Shown: positions 17,889-26,778, counted from the stretch's first letter. The stretch is 64,000 nucleotides of DNA from Streptomyces sp. TLI_235 (GCA_002300355.1 NSGV01000001.1:3162001-3226000); one strand, 5' to 3'. Numbers and translations are program-made. Notes: generated by a model from the letters alone, not told the origin.

Positions 17889-18776
17889 TCAGTCGTCGCC
17901 GCGGAGGATGGCGATCAGGCGCAGCATCTCCAGGTAGATCCAGACCAGGGAGAGGGTGAGGCCGAAGGCGGCGCGCCAGGCCTCCTGCTGCGGGGCGCCG
18001 CCGCGGATCGCGTTCTCGATCTCGGCGAAGTCCAGCGAGAGGAAGAACGCGCCGAGGGCGATGCCGATCAGGCCGACCGCGATGCCGAGCGGTCCGGAGC
18101 GCAGGCCGAAGTCGGCGCCGAACATCGAGGCGATCATGTTGACCAGCAGCAGGCCGAGGAAGCCCATCGCGATGGCCAGGCCGATCCGGGTGTACCGGGG
18201 GGTGACCCGGATCCGGCCGCTCTTGTAGGCGATCAGCATGGCGCCGAAGACCACCGCGGTGCCGAGCACGGCCTGGACGGCGATGCCGGGCCAGATCGTG
18301 TTGAAGACCTTGGTGATCGCGCCGAGGAAGAAGCCCTCCAGGGCGGCGTAGGCGAGGATCAGCGGCGGGCTGACGCTGCGCTTGAAGGTGATGACGAGGC
18401 CGACCACGAACGCGGCCAGGGCGGCGCCGGCGGCGAAGCCGTAGCCCTCGTCGGGCAGCGCGAACCACGCGAGGGCGCCGAACGCGACCAGGGTGAGCAG
18501 CGTGAGCGTCGTCCGGGCGACCACGTCGTCCATGGTCATCCGGCCGGTCTGCAGCGGGCCCGCGGACGGGGCCTGGTACATCTCGACCAGCTGGTCGTCC
18601 GTCAGCTGGGTGCCGTCGGCGCGCGCGTACGGGTTGGCGCCGTAGGGGTTGGCCGCGTAGGGGTTGTTGGCGTACGGGTCGCCGGCCTGGGGCGGCCGGG
18701 TGGCGTCGAACCCCGCGTATCCGGTGTCGCGGGTGAAGGACCCCTCCCGCGAGAAGACCGGGTTGCTGCTTCTCAT
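17889..18776 (-). CDS. Bax inhibitor-1/YccA-family integral membrane protein
   Basis: 295 aa. Residues 1-60 are a soluble tail with NPYA-type tandem repeats (NPYAANPYGANPYARADG). Then come about seven membrane helices with family features: the TLTLLTLVAFGALAW start, EGFFLGAITKVFNT, and a C-terminal LDFAEIENAIRGGAPQQEAW segment carrying the acidic residues of the pH-sensing calcium-leak fold. Bacterial roles are poorly defined (ion leak, stress). ATG 18776 has GGAGGG upstream; the frame is open to 18929 but that part overlaps the 3' side of bldA. Confidence 0.9.
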   Translation of the reverse strand: MRSSNPVFSREGSFTRDTGYAGFDATRPPQAGDPYANNPYAANPYGANPYARADGTQLTDDQLVEMYQAPSAGPLQTGRMTMDDVVARTTLTLLTLVAFGALAWFALPDEGYGFAAGAALAAFVVGLVITFKRSVSPPLILAYAALEGFFLGAITKVFNTIWPGIAVQAVLGTAVVFGAMLIAYKSGRIRVTPRYTRIGLAIAMGFLGLLLVNMIASMFGADFGLRSGPLGIAVGLIGIALGAFFLSLDFAEIENAIRGGAPQQEAWRAAFGLTLSLVWIYLEMLRLIAILRGDD

Positions 18777-18885
18777 CTCATTCCCTCCGGGGCGGCGCGA
18801 CGCTGCCCACGGCACCAGAGTAATGGTTTGGCAAAGGAATGCGCGTACGCCGTGAGGAGGATCTCCTCCGGCGCCACAGTGGCGC

Positions 18886-18970
18886 TGGTGCCCGGGGCCG
18901 GACTCGAACCGGCACGGCCTCGCGGCCAAGCAGTTTTAAGCTGCCCGTGTCTGCGTTCCACCACCCGGGC
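18886..18970 (-). tRNA. bldA: tRNA-Leu (anticodon UAA), the bldA tRNA
   Basis: 85 nt including an encoded CCA. Acceptor stem GCCCGGG/CCCGGGC, D arm GTG/CAC, anticodon stem GGCAG/CTGCT around loop CTTAAAA, so positions 34-36 read TAA and decode UUA. A long variable arm (class II, leucine) and the T arm CCGGTTCGAGTCCGG follow. In Streptomyces the UUA-reading tRNA-Leu is bldA, needed for translating rare TTA-containing genes in aerial growth and antibiotic production. A -10-like TAGGCT lies at 19004-19009 on the minus strand and hairpins follow the gene (18871-18885, 18854-18868). I noticed no in-frame TTA codon in the genes called here. Confidence 0.95.
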
Positions 18971-19278
18971 GTGAACCGCGCGCCCGTGTGCGGGCTGCCC
19001 CTGAGCCTAGTCGCCCGGGTCCCGGTTTCGCATGTTCCACGGGCCGGAAGTTGTCATGTTTCCTTGCCATCTGACGAACAGTCCGTGATTCGGCCACCTG
19101 CCCGGCGATATCCGGCCAGCCGCCGTTCTCAGGGTCGGTGTCATACCGCAGGAGGAGGGCGGGAGTTCCGGATACGCCTGGCGACGGTCGCCGCAACCGT
19201 TCGCCGGAGCGACGGATCCCGTGATCACGCACGGGAGGATCGAGTAGACCAGCCGTACCCTCCCCGACAGGAGTTCCC

Positions 19279-20052
19279 GTGACCACGACGACCGCACCCG
19301 CCGTCCGCACCGGCCAGGCGGCCGCCCGAGCCAACGGGCTGAGCAAGGTCTACGGGGAGGGCGAGACCCGCGTGGTCGCCCTCGACAGCGTGAGCGTGGC
19401 CTTCGCGCGGGGCGAGTTCACCGCGATCATGGGCCCGTCCGGCTCCGGCAAGTCGACCCTGATGCACTGCATGGCCGGGCTGGACACGGTCTCCTCGGGT
19501 TCCGCCACGATCGGCGAGACCGAGCTGGTCGGGCTGCGGGACAAGCAGCTCACCAAGCTCCGCCGGGACAAGATCGGGTTCGTCTTCCAGGCCTTCAACC
19601 TGCTGCCCACGCTGACCGCGCTGGAGAACATCACCCTGCCGATGGACATCGCGGGCACCAAGGTCGACCGGCCGTGGCTGGACCGCGTGGTCGACACGGT
19701 CGGCCTCTCCGGCCGGCTCACCCACCGCCCGTCGCAGCTCTCCGGCGGCCAGCAGCAGCGGGTGGCCTGCGCCCGCGCGCTGGCCTCCAAGCCGGAGATC
19801 ATCTTCGCCGACGAGCCCACCGGCAACCTCGACTCCCGCTCCGGCGCGGAGATCCTCTCCTTCCTGCGCAACTCGGTGCGCGAACTCGGTCAGACCGTCG
19901 TCATGGTGACGCACGACCCGGTCGCCGCCTCGTACGCCGACCGGGTGGTGTTCCTCGCCGACGGCCGGATCGTCGACGAGCTGACCGCCCCCACCGCCGA
20001 CTCCGTCCTGGACCGCATGCGCCGCTTCGACGCCAAGGGCCGTACCAGCTGA
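19279..20052 (+). CDS. ABC transporter ATPase (MacB/LolD-like)
   Basis: 257 aa. Walker A GPSGSGKST near residue 53, the Q-loop region VFQAFNLLPTLTALEN, signature LSGGQQQR, Walker B IIFADEPTGNLD and H-loop VTHD are intact. This type energises FtsX-fold permeases that extrude or extract lipids, lipoproteins, peptides or drugs rather than pumping through a channel. GTG 19279 follows ACAGGAG. The permease gene starts 50 bp downstream, so the two form an operon. Confidence 0.94.
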   Translation: MTTTTAPAVRTGQAAARANGLSKVYGEGETRVVALDSVSVAFARGEFTAIMGPSGSGKSTLMHCMAGLDTVSSGSATIGETELVGLRDKQLTKLRRDKIGFVFQAFNLLPTLTALENITLPMDIAGTKVDRPWLDRVVDTVGLSGRLTHRPSQLSGGQQQRVACARALASKPEIIFADEPTGNLDSRSGAEILSFLRNSVRELGQTVVMVTHDPVAASYADRVVFLADGRIVDELTAPTADSVLDRMRRFDAKGRTS

Positions 20053-20102
20053 CACGACGTCCGCCGCCCGCCCGCACCCACACCTCCAGGACTCACACAC
20101 CC

Positions 20103-22661
20103 ATGTACCGCACCGCACTGCGCAATGTGCTGGCCCACAAGGGCCGACTGCTGATGACGGCGCTCGCCGTCCTGCTGGGCACGGCCTTCGTGGCCGGCAC
20201 CATGGTCTTCTCCGACACGCTCGGCGAGGGCATGAAGAACAGCCTCTCCAAGAGCTACTCGGACGTCTCCGTCCTGGTCACCGACACGGTCGCGGACTCC
20301 CCCTTCCGTGCCAAGGACCGGAGCGGCCCGAACCAGGGCAAGCTCACCGACGACACCGTCGCGAAGATCGCCGCGCTGCCGGGCACCGAGCGGGCCCGCG
20401 GCACCGTCGGCGGCTTCGTCGGCGTGGCCGACCGCAAGGGCGACCTGATCGGCCAGGGCTGGGCCTCCCGGGGCGGCAACTTCGCCCCGGACGCCTCCGG
20501 CAAGGACTCCCGCTACCCGATGGTCGAGGGCCGGGGCCCGCAGGCCGAGCGGGAGATCGCGCTCGACCGCCGCACCGCCGAGAAGGGCGGCTTCCACGTC
20601 GGCGACACCGTCCGGATCGCCTCCACCGGCCCCGCCAGCGAGCGCACCCTGGTCGGCGTCTTCACCACCGACGACCCCGAGATCGAGTCGGGCGGTACGC
20701 TGACCCTCTTCGACCGGGCCACCGCGCAGCAGCTGCTGCTCGCGCCCGGCCAGTACAGCACCATCACGGTCACCGCGAAGCCCGGCACCTCGCAGAACGA
20801 GCTGCTGCAGAAGATCACCGCCGTGCTGCCCGGTAACGGCCAGATGCAGGCCGAGACCGGCCAGGAGCTGACCGACCGCCAGACGAAGATGATCGCCGAC
20901 GGCACCACCGGCATGAAGACCGCCCTGCTCGCCTTCGCCGGGATCTCGCTCTTCGTCGGCATCTTCATCATCGCCAACACCTTCACCATGCTGGTCGCCC
21001 AGCGCACCCGTGAGCTGGCCCTGCTGCGCGCGGTCGGCGCCGGCCGCGGCCAGGTGACCCGCTCGGTGCTGATCGAGGCGCTGCTGATCGGCCTCGTCGC
21101 CTCGGCGGCCGGCCTCGCCACCGGCATCGGGATCGGCGCCGGCATGCGCGCGGTGCTCGACGCGCTGGACGCCGGCCTGCCGGCCGGCCCGCTCGTCGTG
21201 GCCCCCGCCACCGTCGTGGTCTCCCTGGTGGTCGGTGTCGTGGTGACGACGCTCTCCGCGCTGCTGCCCGCCGTCCGCGCCTCGCGGATCGCCCCGGTCG
21301 CGGCGATGAGCAGCGGCGACCAGCCCGCCGCGCCGAAGAGCCTGATCGTCCGGAACGTCATCGGCGGTCTGATCGCCGCGGGCGGCCTGGGCCTGGTGGC
21401 CGTCGGCGCCGCGGCCGGCGACTCCTCCGGCCGGATCCCGGTCGCGGCCGGCGCGGGCCTCGCCCTGATCGGCATCTTCATCCTGCTGCCGCTGCTGTCC
21501 CGTCCGGTGATCGCGCTGGTCGGCCCGCTGCTGCGGGCGACCGCGGGCACCGCCGGCCGGCTGGCCCAGCAGAACGCGGTGCGCAACCCGCGCCGCACCG
21601 CCGCCACCGCGGCCGCGCTCACCATCGGCCTGGCCCTGGTCAGCTCGCTGACGGTGCTGGGCGCCTCGGTCGGCGACGCCGTCGACCGCTCGGTCACCAG
21701 CAGCATGACGGCGGACTACAGCATCAAGACCGCCAACGGCATCTCGCCGGACCCGAAGCTGGCCGCCGTGGTCGCCAAGGTCCCCGGGGTGTCCGCGGTC
21801 AGCCCGATGTCGGACGTCTACTGGAAGCTGGGCTCCACCGAGCGCGCGATCAGCGGTGTCGACGCCGACGCGGTCGACAAGGTGGTCGCCCTCACGCTGG
21901 ACAGCGGCTCCACGGCCGCGCTGAAGCAGGGACAGATCCTCGTCCAGGCGGAGACCGCGAAGAGCAACAACCTGTCGGTCGGCTCGACCCTGCCGGTCGA
22001 GTACCCGGACGGCGGCACCGCCCAGGTCACCGTCGGCGGCGTGTTCCAGAAGAACGAGCTGCTCTCGCCGGTCGTGATGGCCAACACCGAGGTCTTCAAG
22101 CACACCGAGGACCCGTACGTCACCCAGATCCTGGTGAAGACCGCGGACGGCCCGACCGATGCCCTGCGCAAGGCCATCAAGGACGCCACCGGCAGCAACC
22201 CGGTGATCGACGTGAAGACCAAGCAGGACATCCGGGACGAGTACAGCAAGATCATCACCTTCATGCTGAACCTGATGTACGGCCTGCTGGCGATGTCCGT
22301 GCTGGTGGCGGTGCTCGGCGTGGTGAACACGCTGGCGATGTCCGTCTTCGAGCGCAAGCGGGAGATCGGCATGCTGCGCGCCATCGGCCTGGACCGACGC
22401 GGCGTCAAGCGGATGGTCCGGCTGGAGTCGGTGGTCATCTCGATGTTCGGCGCGGTGATCGGCGTGCTGCTCGGCTGCTTTCTGGCCTGGGCGGTCAACG
22501 GCACCCTGGAGTCCAGCATGCCGGGGCTCGGCACGGTCGTCCCGTACGGCAAGCTGCTGGTCTTCCTGGCGCTGGCCGGGCTGGTGGGCATGGTGGCGGC
22601 GATCTGGCCGGCCCGCCGGGCCTCCCGCCTGGACATCCTGGGCGCCATCAAGACCGACTGA
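20103..22661 (+). CDS. FtsX/MacB-type ABC permease (double-length)
   Basis: 852 aa. One helix at the N-terminus (about 15-38), a large extracellular MacB-type periplasmic-core domain (about 40-270), three helices (about 275-410 region), further helices near 430-490, a second extracellular domain (about 540-690), and a last set of three helices ending WPARRASRLDILGAIKTD. Two FtsX blocks with the RTRELALLRAVGAGRGQV and RKREIGMLRAIGLDRRGV coupling motifs show the duplicated layout of this family. With the ATPase it would form an efflux or mechanotransmission complex. Substrate unknown. Confidence 0.93.
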   Translation: MYRTALRNVLAHKGRLLMTALAVLLGTAFVAGTMVFSDTLGEGMKNSLSKSYSDVSVLVTDTVADSPFRAKDRSGPNQGKLTDDTVAKIAALPGTERARGTVGGFVGVADRKGDLIGQGWASRGGNFAPDASGKDSRYPMVEGRGPQAEREIALDRRTAEKGGFHVGDTVRIASTGPASERTLVGVFTTDDPEIESGGTLTLFDRATAQQLLLAPGQYSTITVTAKPGTSQNELLQKITAVLPGNGQMQAETGQELTDRQTKMIADGTTGMKTALLAFAGISLFVGIFIIANTFTMLVAQRTRELALLRAVGAGRGQVTRSVLIEALLIGLVASAAGLATGIGIGAGMRAVLDALDAGLPAGPLVVAPATVVVSLVVGVVVTTLSALLPAVRASRIAPVAAMSSGDQPAAPKSLIVRNVIGGLIAAGGLGLVAVGAAAGDSSGRIPVAAGAGLALIGIFILLPLLSRPVIALVGPLLRATAGTAGRLAQQNAVRNPRRTAATAAALTIGLALVSSLTVLGASVGDAVDRSVTSSMTADYSIKTANGISPDPKLAAVVAKVPGVSAVSPMSDVYWKLGSTERAISGVDADAVDKVVALTLDSGSTAALKQGQILVQAETAKSNNLSVGSTLPVEYPDGGTAQVTVGGVFQKNELLSPVVMANTEVFKHTEDPYVTQILVKTADGPTDALRKAIKDATGSNPVIDVKTKQDIRDEYSKIITFMLNLMYGLLAMSVLVAVLGVVNTLAMSVFERKREIGMLRAIGLDRRGVKRMVRLESVVISMFGAVIGVLLGCFLAWAVNGTLESSMPGLGTVVPYGKLLVFLALAGLVGMVAAIWPARRASRLDILGAIKTD

Positions 22662-22678
22662 CGCACCGCCCGTCCACA

Positions 22679-22710
22679 GGGCCCCCGGCACCCTCCCGGT
22701 GCCGGGGCCC
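22679..22710 (+). terminator. terminator of the ABC operon
   Basis: A 13-bp stem with one bulged base (22679-22692 with 22698-22710) and a 5-nt loop, 18 nt past the permease stop. Confidence 0.75.
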
Positions 22711-22766
22711 TCGCCGTTCCCGCAGGACACCGGAGCACACGGCACAGGACACGGATCAGGACACGA

Positions 22767-22801
22767 CGAAGGCCCCTGCCCGGTTACGGCAGGGGCCTTC
22801 G
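22767..22801. terminator. second hairpin between ABC operon and ndh
   Basis: A perfect 14-bp stem (22767-22780 with 22788-22801), loop 7 nt. It lies between convergent transcripts and probably stops read-through from ndh. Confidence 0.7.
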
Positions 22802-22927
22802 GTCACTTCTGTACTCCGCCCGACTCGCACGGCCGGCTGAGCACCACGGAGGTCGTGGTCCGGCGACGTTGCCGGGCGGAGGGCCTCCGACTCATCCCCG
22901 GCCTGCTCGCGCCGGGGCCACAGTCGC

Positions 22928-24301
22928 TTACTTGCTGGTGGCCAGCTCCTTCTCGACGGCCGGCTTCGCCTGGGCCGGAATCGGCTTGGCGGGGCCGGCG
23001 GCCTCCTGGAACGCCTCGAACGGCTTCTCCATCTCGGCGAGGCCGACGGTCTCGCGCTTGAGGAACATCGCCAGCGTCCAGTCGGTGAAGACGCGGACCT
23101 TGCGGTTCATGGTCGGCACCCGGCTGCCGTGGTACAGACGGTGGAACCACCAGGCCGGACGGCCCTTCAGCTTGTACTTGCCGAAGAGGATCGCCACACC
23201 CTTGTGCAGGCCGAGGCCGGCGACCGCACCGAGGTTCTTGTGCTTGTACTCCTTCTGCGGGAAGCCCCGCATGCCGGAGACCACGTTGTCGGCGAGGACG
23301 AGCGCCTGACGCACCGCGTGCTGGGCGTTCGGCGGGCACCAGGCGCCCTCGCCGACGGCGAGGTCCGGCACCTGGGCGTTGTCGCCGGCGGACCAGACGT
23401 AGTCGAAGCCCTGCACCTGGAGGGTGGGCGCGGTGTCCACGTGGCCGCGGGGGCCGAGCGGGAGGCCGAAGTTGGCCAGCACCGGGTTCGGCTTGACGCC
23501 GGCCGTCCAGACGATGGTGGAGGCGTCGGCCTCGACACCGTTCTTCAGGACGACGTGCTGGTCGACGCAGGAGTCCATCGAGGTCTCGATGTAGATCTCG
23601 ATGTTGCGCTCTTCGAGCTTCTCCTTGGTCCACAGACCGAGGTCCGGGCCCATCTCGGGGAGGATGCGGTTGGCCGCCTCGACGAGGATGAAGCGCATGT
23701 CGTCGCGGCTGACGGTCTTGTAGATCTTCGCCGCGTCGCGCGCCATGTCCTCGATCTCGGCGATCGTCTCGACACCGGCGAACCCGCCGCCCACGACCAC
23801 GAAGGTCAGGGCCTTGCGGCGGATGTCCGCGTCCGCGGTCGACTCGGCCTTGTCGAGCTGCGCCATGACGTGGTTGCGGAGGCTGATCGCCTCCTCGACC
23901 GTCTTCATGCCGATGCCGTGCTCCGCGAGACCCGGGATCGGGAAGGTGCGGGAGACCGAGCCGGTGGCCACGACCAGGTAGTCGAAGGGCAGCTCGTAGG
24001 CGTCGCCGGCCGCGGGCTGGATCGTGGCGACCTTGCGGGCGTGGTCCACGCCGGTGACCGCACCGGTGAGCACCTCCGCCTTCTTGAGGGCGCTGCGCAG
24101 CGGTGCGACGAGGTTGCGAGGCGCGACGTTGCCGCCGGCCGCCTCGGGAAGGAAGGGCAGGTACGTCATGTAGGACCGCGGGTCGACGACCGTGACGGTC
24201 GCCTCCCCGTAGCGCATCTTCTTGAGGATGCGCATCGCGGCATACAGGCCGACGTAACCACCGCCGACAATGAGGATGCGAGGACGCTCCGTGGTGCTCA
24301 T
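22928..24301 (-). CDS. ndh: type II NADH:quinone oxidoreductase (non-proton-pumping)
   Basis: 457 aa. Oxidises NADH and reduces menaquinone at the membrane without pumping protons. The FAD-binding motif GGGYVGLYAA is near residue 13, the NADH-binding motif GGGFAGVETIAE follows near 160-175, and the flavin-contact WSAGDNAQVPD and QHAVRQ segments are present. The C-terminal helix region (KVRVFTDWTLAMFLKRE) is the membrane-docking part of this family. Start ATG 24301 begins MSTTERPRILIVGGG; the frame is open upstream to 24610. Two Rex-like operators lie upstream (24337-24352, 24629-24644), suggesting NADH/NAD-responsive repression. Confidence 0.93.
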   Translation of the reverse strand: MSTTERPRILIVGGGYVGLYAAMRILKKMRYGEATVTVVDPRSYMTYLPFLPEAAGGNVAPRNLVAPLRSALKKAEVLTGAVTGVDHARKVATIQPAAGDAYELPFDYLVVATGSVSRTFPIPGLAEHGIGMKTVEEAISLRNHVMAQLDKAESTADADIRRKALTFVVVGGGFAGVETIAEIEDMARDAAKIYKTVSRDDMRFILVEAANRILPEMGPDLGLWTKEKLEERNIEIYIETSMDSCVDQHVVLKNGVEADASTIVWTAGVKPNPVLANFGLPLGPRGHVDTAPTLQVQGFDYVWSAGDNAQVPDLAVGEGAWCPPNAQHAVRQALVLADNVVSGMRGFPQKEYKHKNLGAVAGLGLHKGVAILFGKYKLKGRPAWWFHRLYHGSRVPTMNRKVRVFTDWTLAMFLKRETVGLAEMEKPFEAFQEAAGPAKPIPAQAKPAVEKELATSK

Positions 24302-24336
24302 ATCGGAAAGTATCCACCCCCATCTGACGGGCACTT

Positions 24337-24352
24337 CGTGAGGCCCGTCACA
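24337..24352. promoter_or_regulatory. Rex-like operator close to ndh
   Basis: CGTGAGGCCCGTCACA matches the Streptomyces Rex site TGTGAACGCGTTCACA at 9 of the 12 arm positions. It begins 36 bp upstream of the ndh start. Weaker than the distal site. Confidence 0.45.
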
Positions 24353-24628
24353 AGCCTCTGGACACCCCCTGCTACACTGCGCGCCCGCATTTCGAGGGCG
24401 TGGCCGTCCGCTCACGCGTCGACGGGGGGTTGGGTGAGCCCGGGGGCGGTCATGGCCGCGCTGAGCAGCAACGATCCCGGTGACACCCGAGTTCCCGAGC
24501 GGAATTTCGAATCCATCGGCCATCGGTAAGCCCTGCCTGCGATCCGCTGGCTGAACACGGAGGGCGACCTTCGGTCCCACATAACGGACGGAGCGGACAC
24601 CGGGGTGCATCGATCAGGCGGTCGGCCA

Positions 24629-24644
24629 TGTGAAGAAATTCACG
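24629..24644. promoter_or_regulatory. strong Rex-like operator upstream of ndh
   Basis: TGTGAAGAAATTCACG matches the Rex consensus arms TGTGAA and TTCACA at 11 of 12 positions. It is 328 bp upstream of the ndh start. Rex is a redox sensor that binds such sites at respiratory genes when NADH is low. Confidence 0.65.
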
Positions 24645-24672
24645 AAGGTTCTCGCGACACACCGCCCGGCAG

Positions 24673-24708
24673 GCGGCCCGGGGCGCCGCGGAGGCGCGCC
24701 GGGGCCGC
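24673..24708 (-). terminator. hairpin after the ppx-type gene
   Basis: The outer 7 bp (24673-24679 with 24702-24708) plus further inner GC pairs with a bulge, 22 nt past the Ppx/GppA stop. No T-run. Confidence 0.5.
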
Positions 24709-24729
24709 TCGGGTAAGCCCCTCAGCAGG

Positions 24730-25671
24730 TCAGCGGGCGATACTCCAGGCGATGCCGTCGAGGATGTCGTGCTCGCTGACGACCACCTCGGCGGCGCCGG
24801 TGCGCTCCATGATCTCCAGCAGGACCAGGGCGCCGGCCGCGATGACGTCGGCCCGGCCGGGGTGCATCACCGGGATCGCCAGGCGCTCGGCGTGGGTGGC
24901 GTGCAGCAGCCGCCCGGCGGTCTCCCGGACCTGCGCCACGCTCAGCCGGGCGTGGTGGATCTTCGCGGAGTCGTACTCCGGGAGGTCGAGGGCGATACCG
25001 GCCACCGTGGTGACGGTGCCGGCCAGGCCGACCAGGGTGGCCGCCTCGTTGAGCGGCACCGTCTCGGCGGCGGTGTCCAGCGCGGCCAGGATGTCGGCCT
25101 TGGCACGGGCGATCTGATCGTCCGTCGGCAGCTCGGCGCCGCCGAAGTGCCGCTCGGTCATCCGGACGCAGCCGATGTCCACCGAGCGGGCGGCCTGCAC
25201 CTCCTCGCCGCCGAGCACGAACTCGGTGGAGCCGCCGCCCAGGTCGAAGACCAGGTACGGGGGCTTGAGGGAGCCGCCGGTGAGCTCCTTGGTGGCACCG
25301 GTGAAGGAGAGCCGGGCCTCCTCGTCGCCGCTGACCACCTCGGGGACGACACCGAGGATGCCGCGCACGCCCTCGGTGAACTCGGCGGCGTTCTCGGCGT
25401 CCCGGGAGGCGCTGGTGGCGACGAAGCGGATCCGCTCCGGGCCCACGCCGTGCGCCGTGATGATCTCCGCGTACTCGCGGCAGGCGGCGAACGTGCGCTC
25501 CAGGGCGTCCGGGTGGAGCCGGCCGGTGGAGTCGACGCCCTGGCCGAGCCGGTTGATGACCATCCGGCGGTCGAGGTCGGTGATCTCCCCGGTGGCCGGG
25601 TCGAGGTCGGCGATCAGCAGCCGGATCGAGTTGGTGCCGCAGTCGATCGCGGCGACCCGGGTGGCGGTCAC
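24730..25671 (-). CDS. Ppx/GppA-family exopolyphosphatase
   Basis: 313 aa, the short single-module actinobacterial form. The ASKHA-fold phosphate loops are AIDCGTNSIRLL near residue 8 and FDLGGGSTEFVLG near residue 141, with ATSASRDAEN between. Such enzymes hydrolyse polyphosphate and may act on (p)ppGpp; short forms vary in activity. GTG 25671 overlaps the DUF501 stop as GTGA (25668-25671), so it is translationally coupled to the divIC-DUF501 genes. Confidence 0.9.
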   Translation of the reverse strand: MTATRVAAIDCGTNSIRLLIADLDPATGEITDLDRRMVINRLGQGVDSTGRLHPDALERTFAACREYAEIITAHGVGPERIRFVATSASRDAENAAEFTEGVRGILGVVPEVVSGDEEARLSFTGATKELTGGSLKPPYLVFDLGGGSTEFVLGGEEVQAARSVDIGCVRMTERHFGGAELPTDDQIARAKADILAALDTAAETVPLNEAATLVGLAGTVTTVAGIALDLPEYDSAKIHHARLSVAQVRETAGRLLHATHAERLAIPVMHPGRADVIAAGALVLLEIMERTGAAEVVVSEHDILDGIAWSIAR

Positions 25672-26324
25672 TGGCCCTCCTCCTCTTCGCGGGCGCGCTT
25701 GGCCGCGCGCTCGGCGGTCTTCTGCTCCTTGGCCGCGATGACCGCGGCGTGGTCCTGCTCCTTGGCGCGGTTGCGGGCGACCCGCTCACCGGCCGCCTCG
25801 ACCTCGGCCGGGGAGACGCACGGGCCCTTGGCCCACCAGTCCTCCAGCATGCCGATCGCCTCGTCGCCGAACGGGTTGACGCCCGGGCCGGCGGCCAGCG
25901 AGTGGCCGACCAGCACGTGCAGGCACTTCACCCGGTCGGGCATCCCGCCGGCGCTCGGGAAGCCCTCCAGCACCTCGATGGCGTCGCGGCGGGCGATGTA
26001 GTCCTCGTGAGCGGCCCGGTACGCGGCGGCGAGCTCCGGGTCCTCGGCGAGGCGGGCGCTCTGATCCTTCATCACACCGTCGGCCTCCAGGGTGCCGATC
26101 AGCGAGGCCGCCTTGGGGCAGGTCAGGTAGTACAGCGTGGGGAAGGGCGTGCCGTCGGGCAGCCGGGGTGCCGTCTCGACCACGTCGGGGTTGCCGCAGG
26201 GGCAGCGGTGGGCCACCCCGCGCAGCCCGCGCGGAACCCGGCCGAGCTGGGCGGCGATGGCGGCCATGTCGGCGTCCGGCACGGCGCCGTCGGGGGTGGT
26301 GGCAGGGTGCTGTTCAGAGGTCAT
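25668..26324 (-). CDS. DUF501-family protein
   Basis: 218 aa. The DUF501 core runs about residues 20-170: RVPRGLRGVAHRCPCGNPDVV with a CxC pair, TLYYLTCPKAASLIGTLEADG, and GGMPDRVKCLHVLVGHSLA. The C-terminus is a charged helix (KEQKTAERAAKRAREEEE). The family is a conserved actinobacterial protein next to the divIC and ppx genes; function is not established. ATG 26324 overlaps the divIC stop as ATGA and its own stop overlaps the ppx start, so three genes are chained. Confidence 0.88.
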   Translation of the reverse strand: MTSEQHPATTPDGAVPDADMAAIAAQLGRVPRGLRGVAHRCPCGNPDVVETAPRLPDGTPFPTLYYLTCPKAASLIGTLEADGVMKDQSARLAEDPELAAAYRAAHEDYIARRDAIEVLEGFPSAGGMPDRVKCLHVLVGHSLAAGPGVNPFGDEAIGMLEDWWAKGPCVSPAEVEAAGERVARNRAKEQDHAAVIAAKEQKTAERAAKRAREEEEGQ

Positions 26325-26755
26325 GGCGTGGCGTCTTCGTGAGGAGCGGGCGTCGAGTCGGCCAGGTCGACCGATTCGAGGACGGTGGTGTACCAGGGCT
26401 TGGCCGCCCGGACCGGGCCGGTGGGCAGCGCGCCGGCGGAGGCCGGGCCGGGGGGCGCGGACGGGTCGACCGAGACGAACGGGGTCTCACCGGGCATCGC
26501 GAAGTGCAGCCGCTCGCGGGCCTGCGCCTTCACGTACTCCGGGTCCTGCCAGCGGGCCTTCGCCCGCCGGAGCTCCTCGACCTGCTGCCGGGCGTGCTCC
26601 GCCCGGGCCCGCTGGTCGGCGATCTCCGAGCGCTGCGTCAGGAACTGCCGGGTGGGGTAGGCCAGTATCGCCACCAGCGAGCACAGGACGAGCACGAGCA
26701 CGGTCGCGCGGCTGGTGAAGCGTGGCCGCCCCGCCAGTCCCGGGATCTTCCACAT
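26321..26755 (-). CDS. divIC: FtsB/DivIC septum-formation protein
   Basis: 144 aa. A short cytoplasmic tail, one membrane helix (about residues 15-35, RATVLVLVLCSLVAILAYPT), then a leucine-zipper-like coiled coil (FLTQRSEIADQRARAEHARQ) and RERLHFAMPGETPFV, the FtsB/DivIC end motif. It stabilises the FtsQ-FtsL divisome subcomplex at sporulation septa. I chose ATG 26755, with GGAGGGG 8 nt upstream, over an upstream GTG in the same frame (26821). A strong hairpin separates it from eno. Confidence 0.88.
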   Translation of the reverse strand: MWKIPGLAGRPRFTSRATVLVLVLCSLVAILAYPTRQFLTQRSEIADQRARAEHARQQVEELRRAKARWQDPEYVKAQARERLHFAMPGETPFVSVDPSAPPGPASAGALPTGPVRAAKPWYTTVLESVDLADSTPAPHEDATP

Positions 26756-26778
26756 CGCTCGTACCCCTCCTGCTCGCG

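Larger units (their letters stand above)
24302..24729. other. 428-bp regulatory stretch upstream of ndh
   Basis: No protein gene is supported. It holds two Rex-like operators and a GC hairpin at 24673-24708 behind the ppx-type gene. The ndh frame is open through most of it, so a longer Ndh N-terminus is possible but would be Arg/Pro-rich and unlike the family. Confidence 0.6.

Noticed and set aside
24302..24610. In-frame upstream extension of ndh
   Set aside because: The added residues are Arg/Pro/Gly-rich and unlike NDH-2 proteins, which begin just before the FAD motif.
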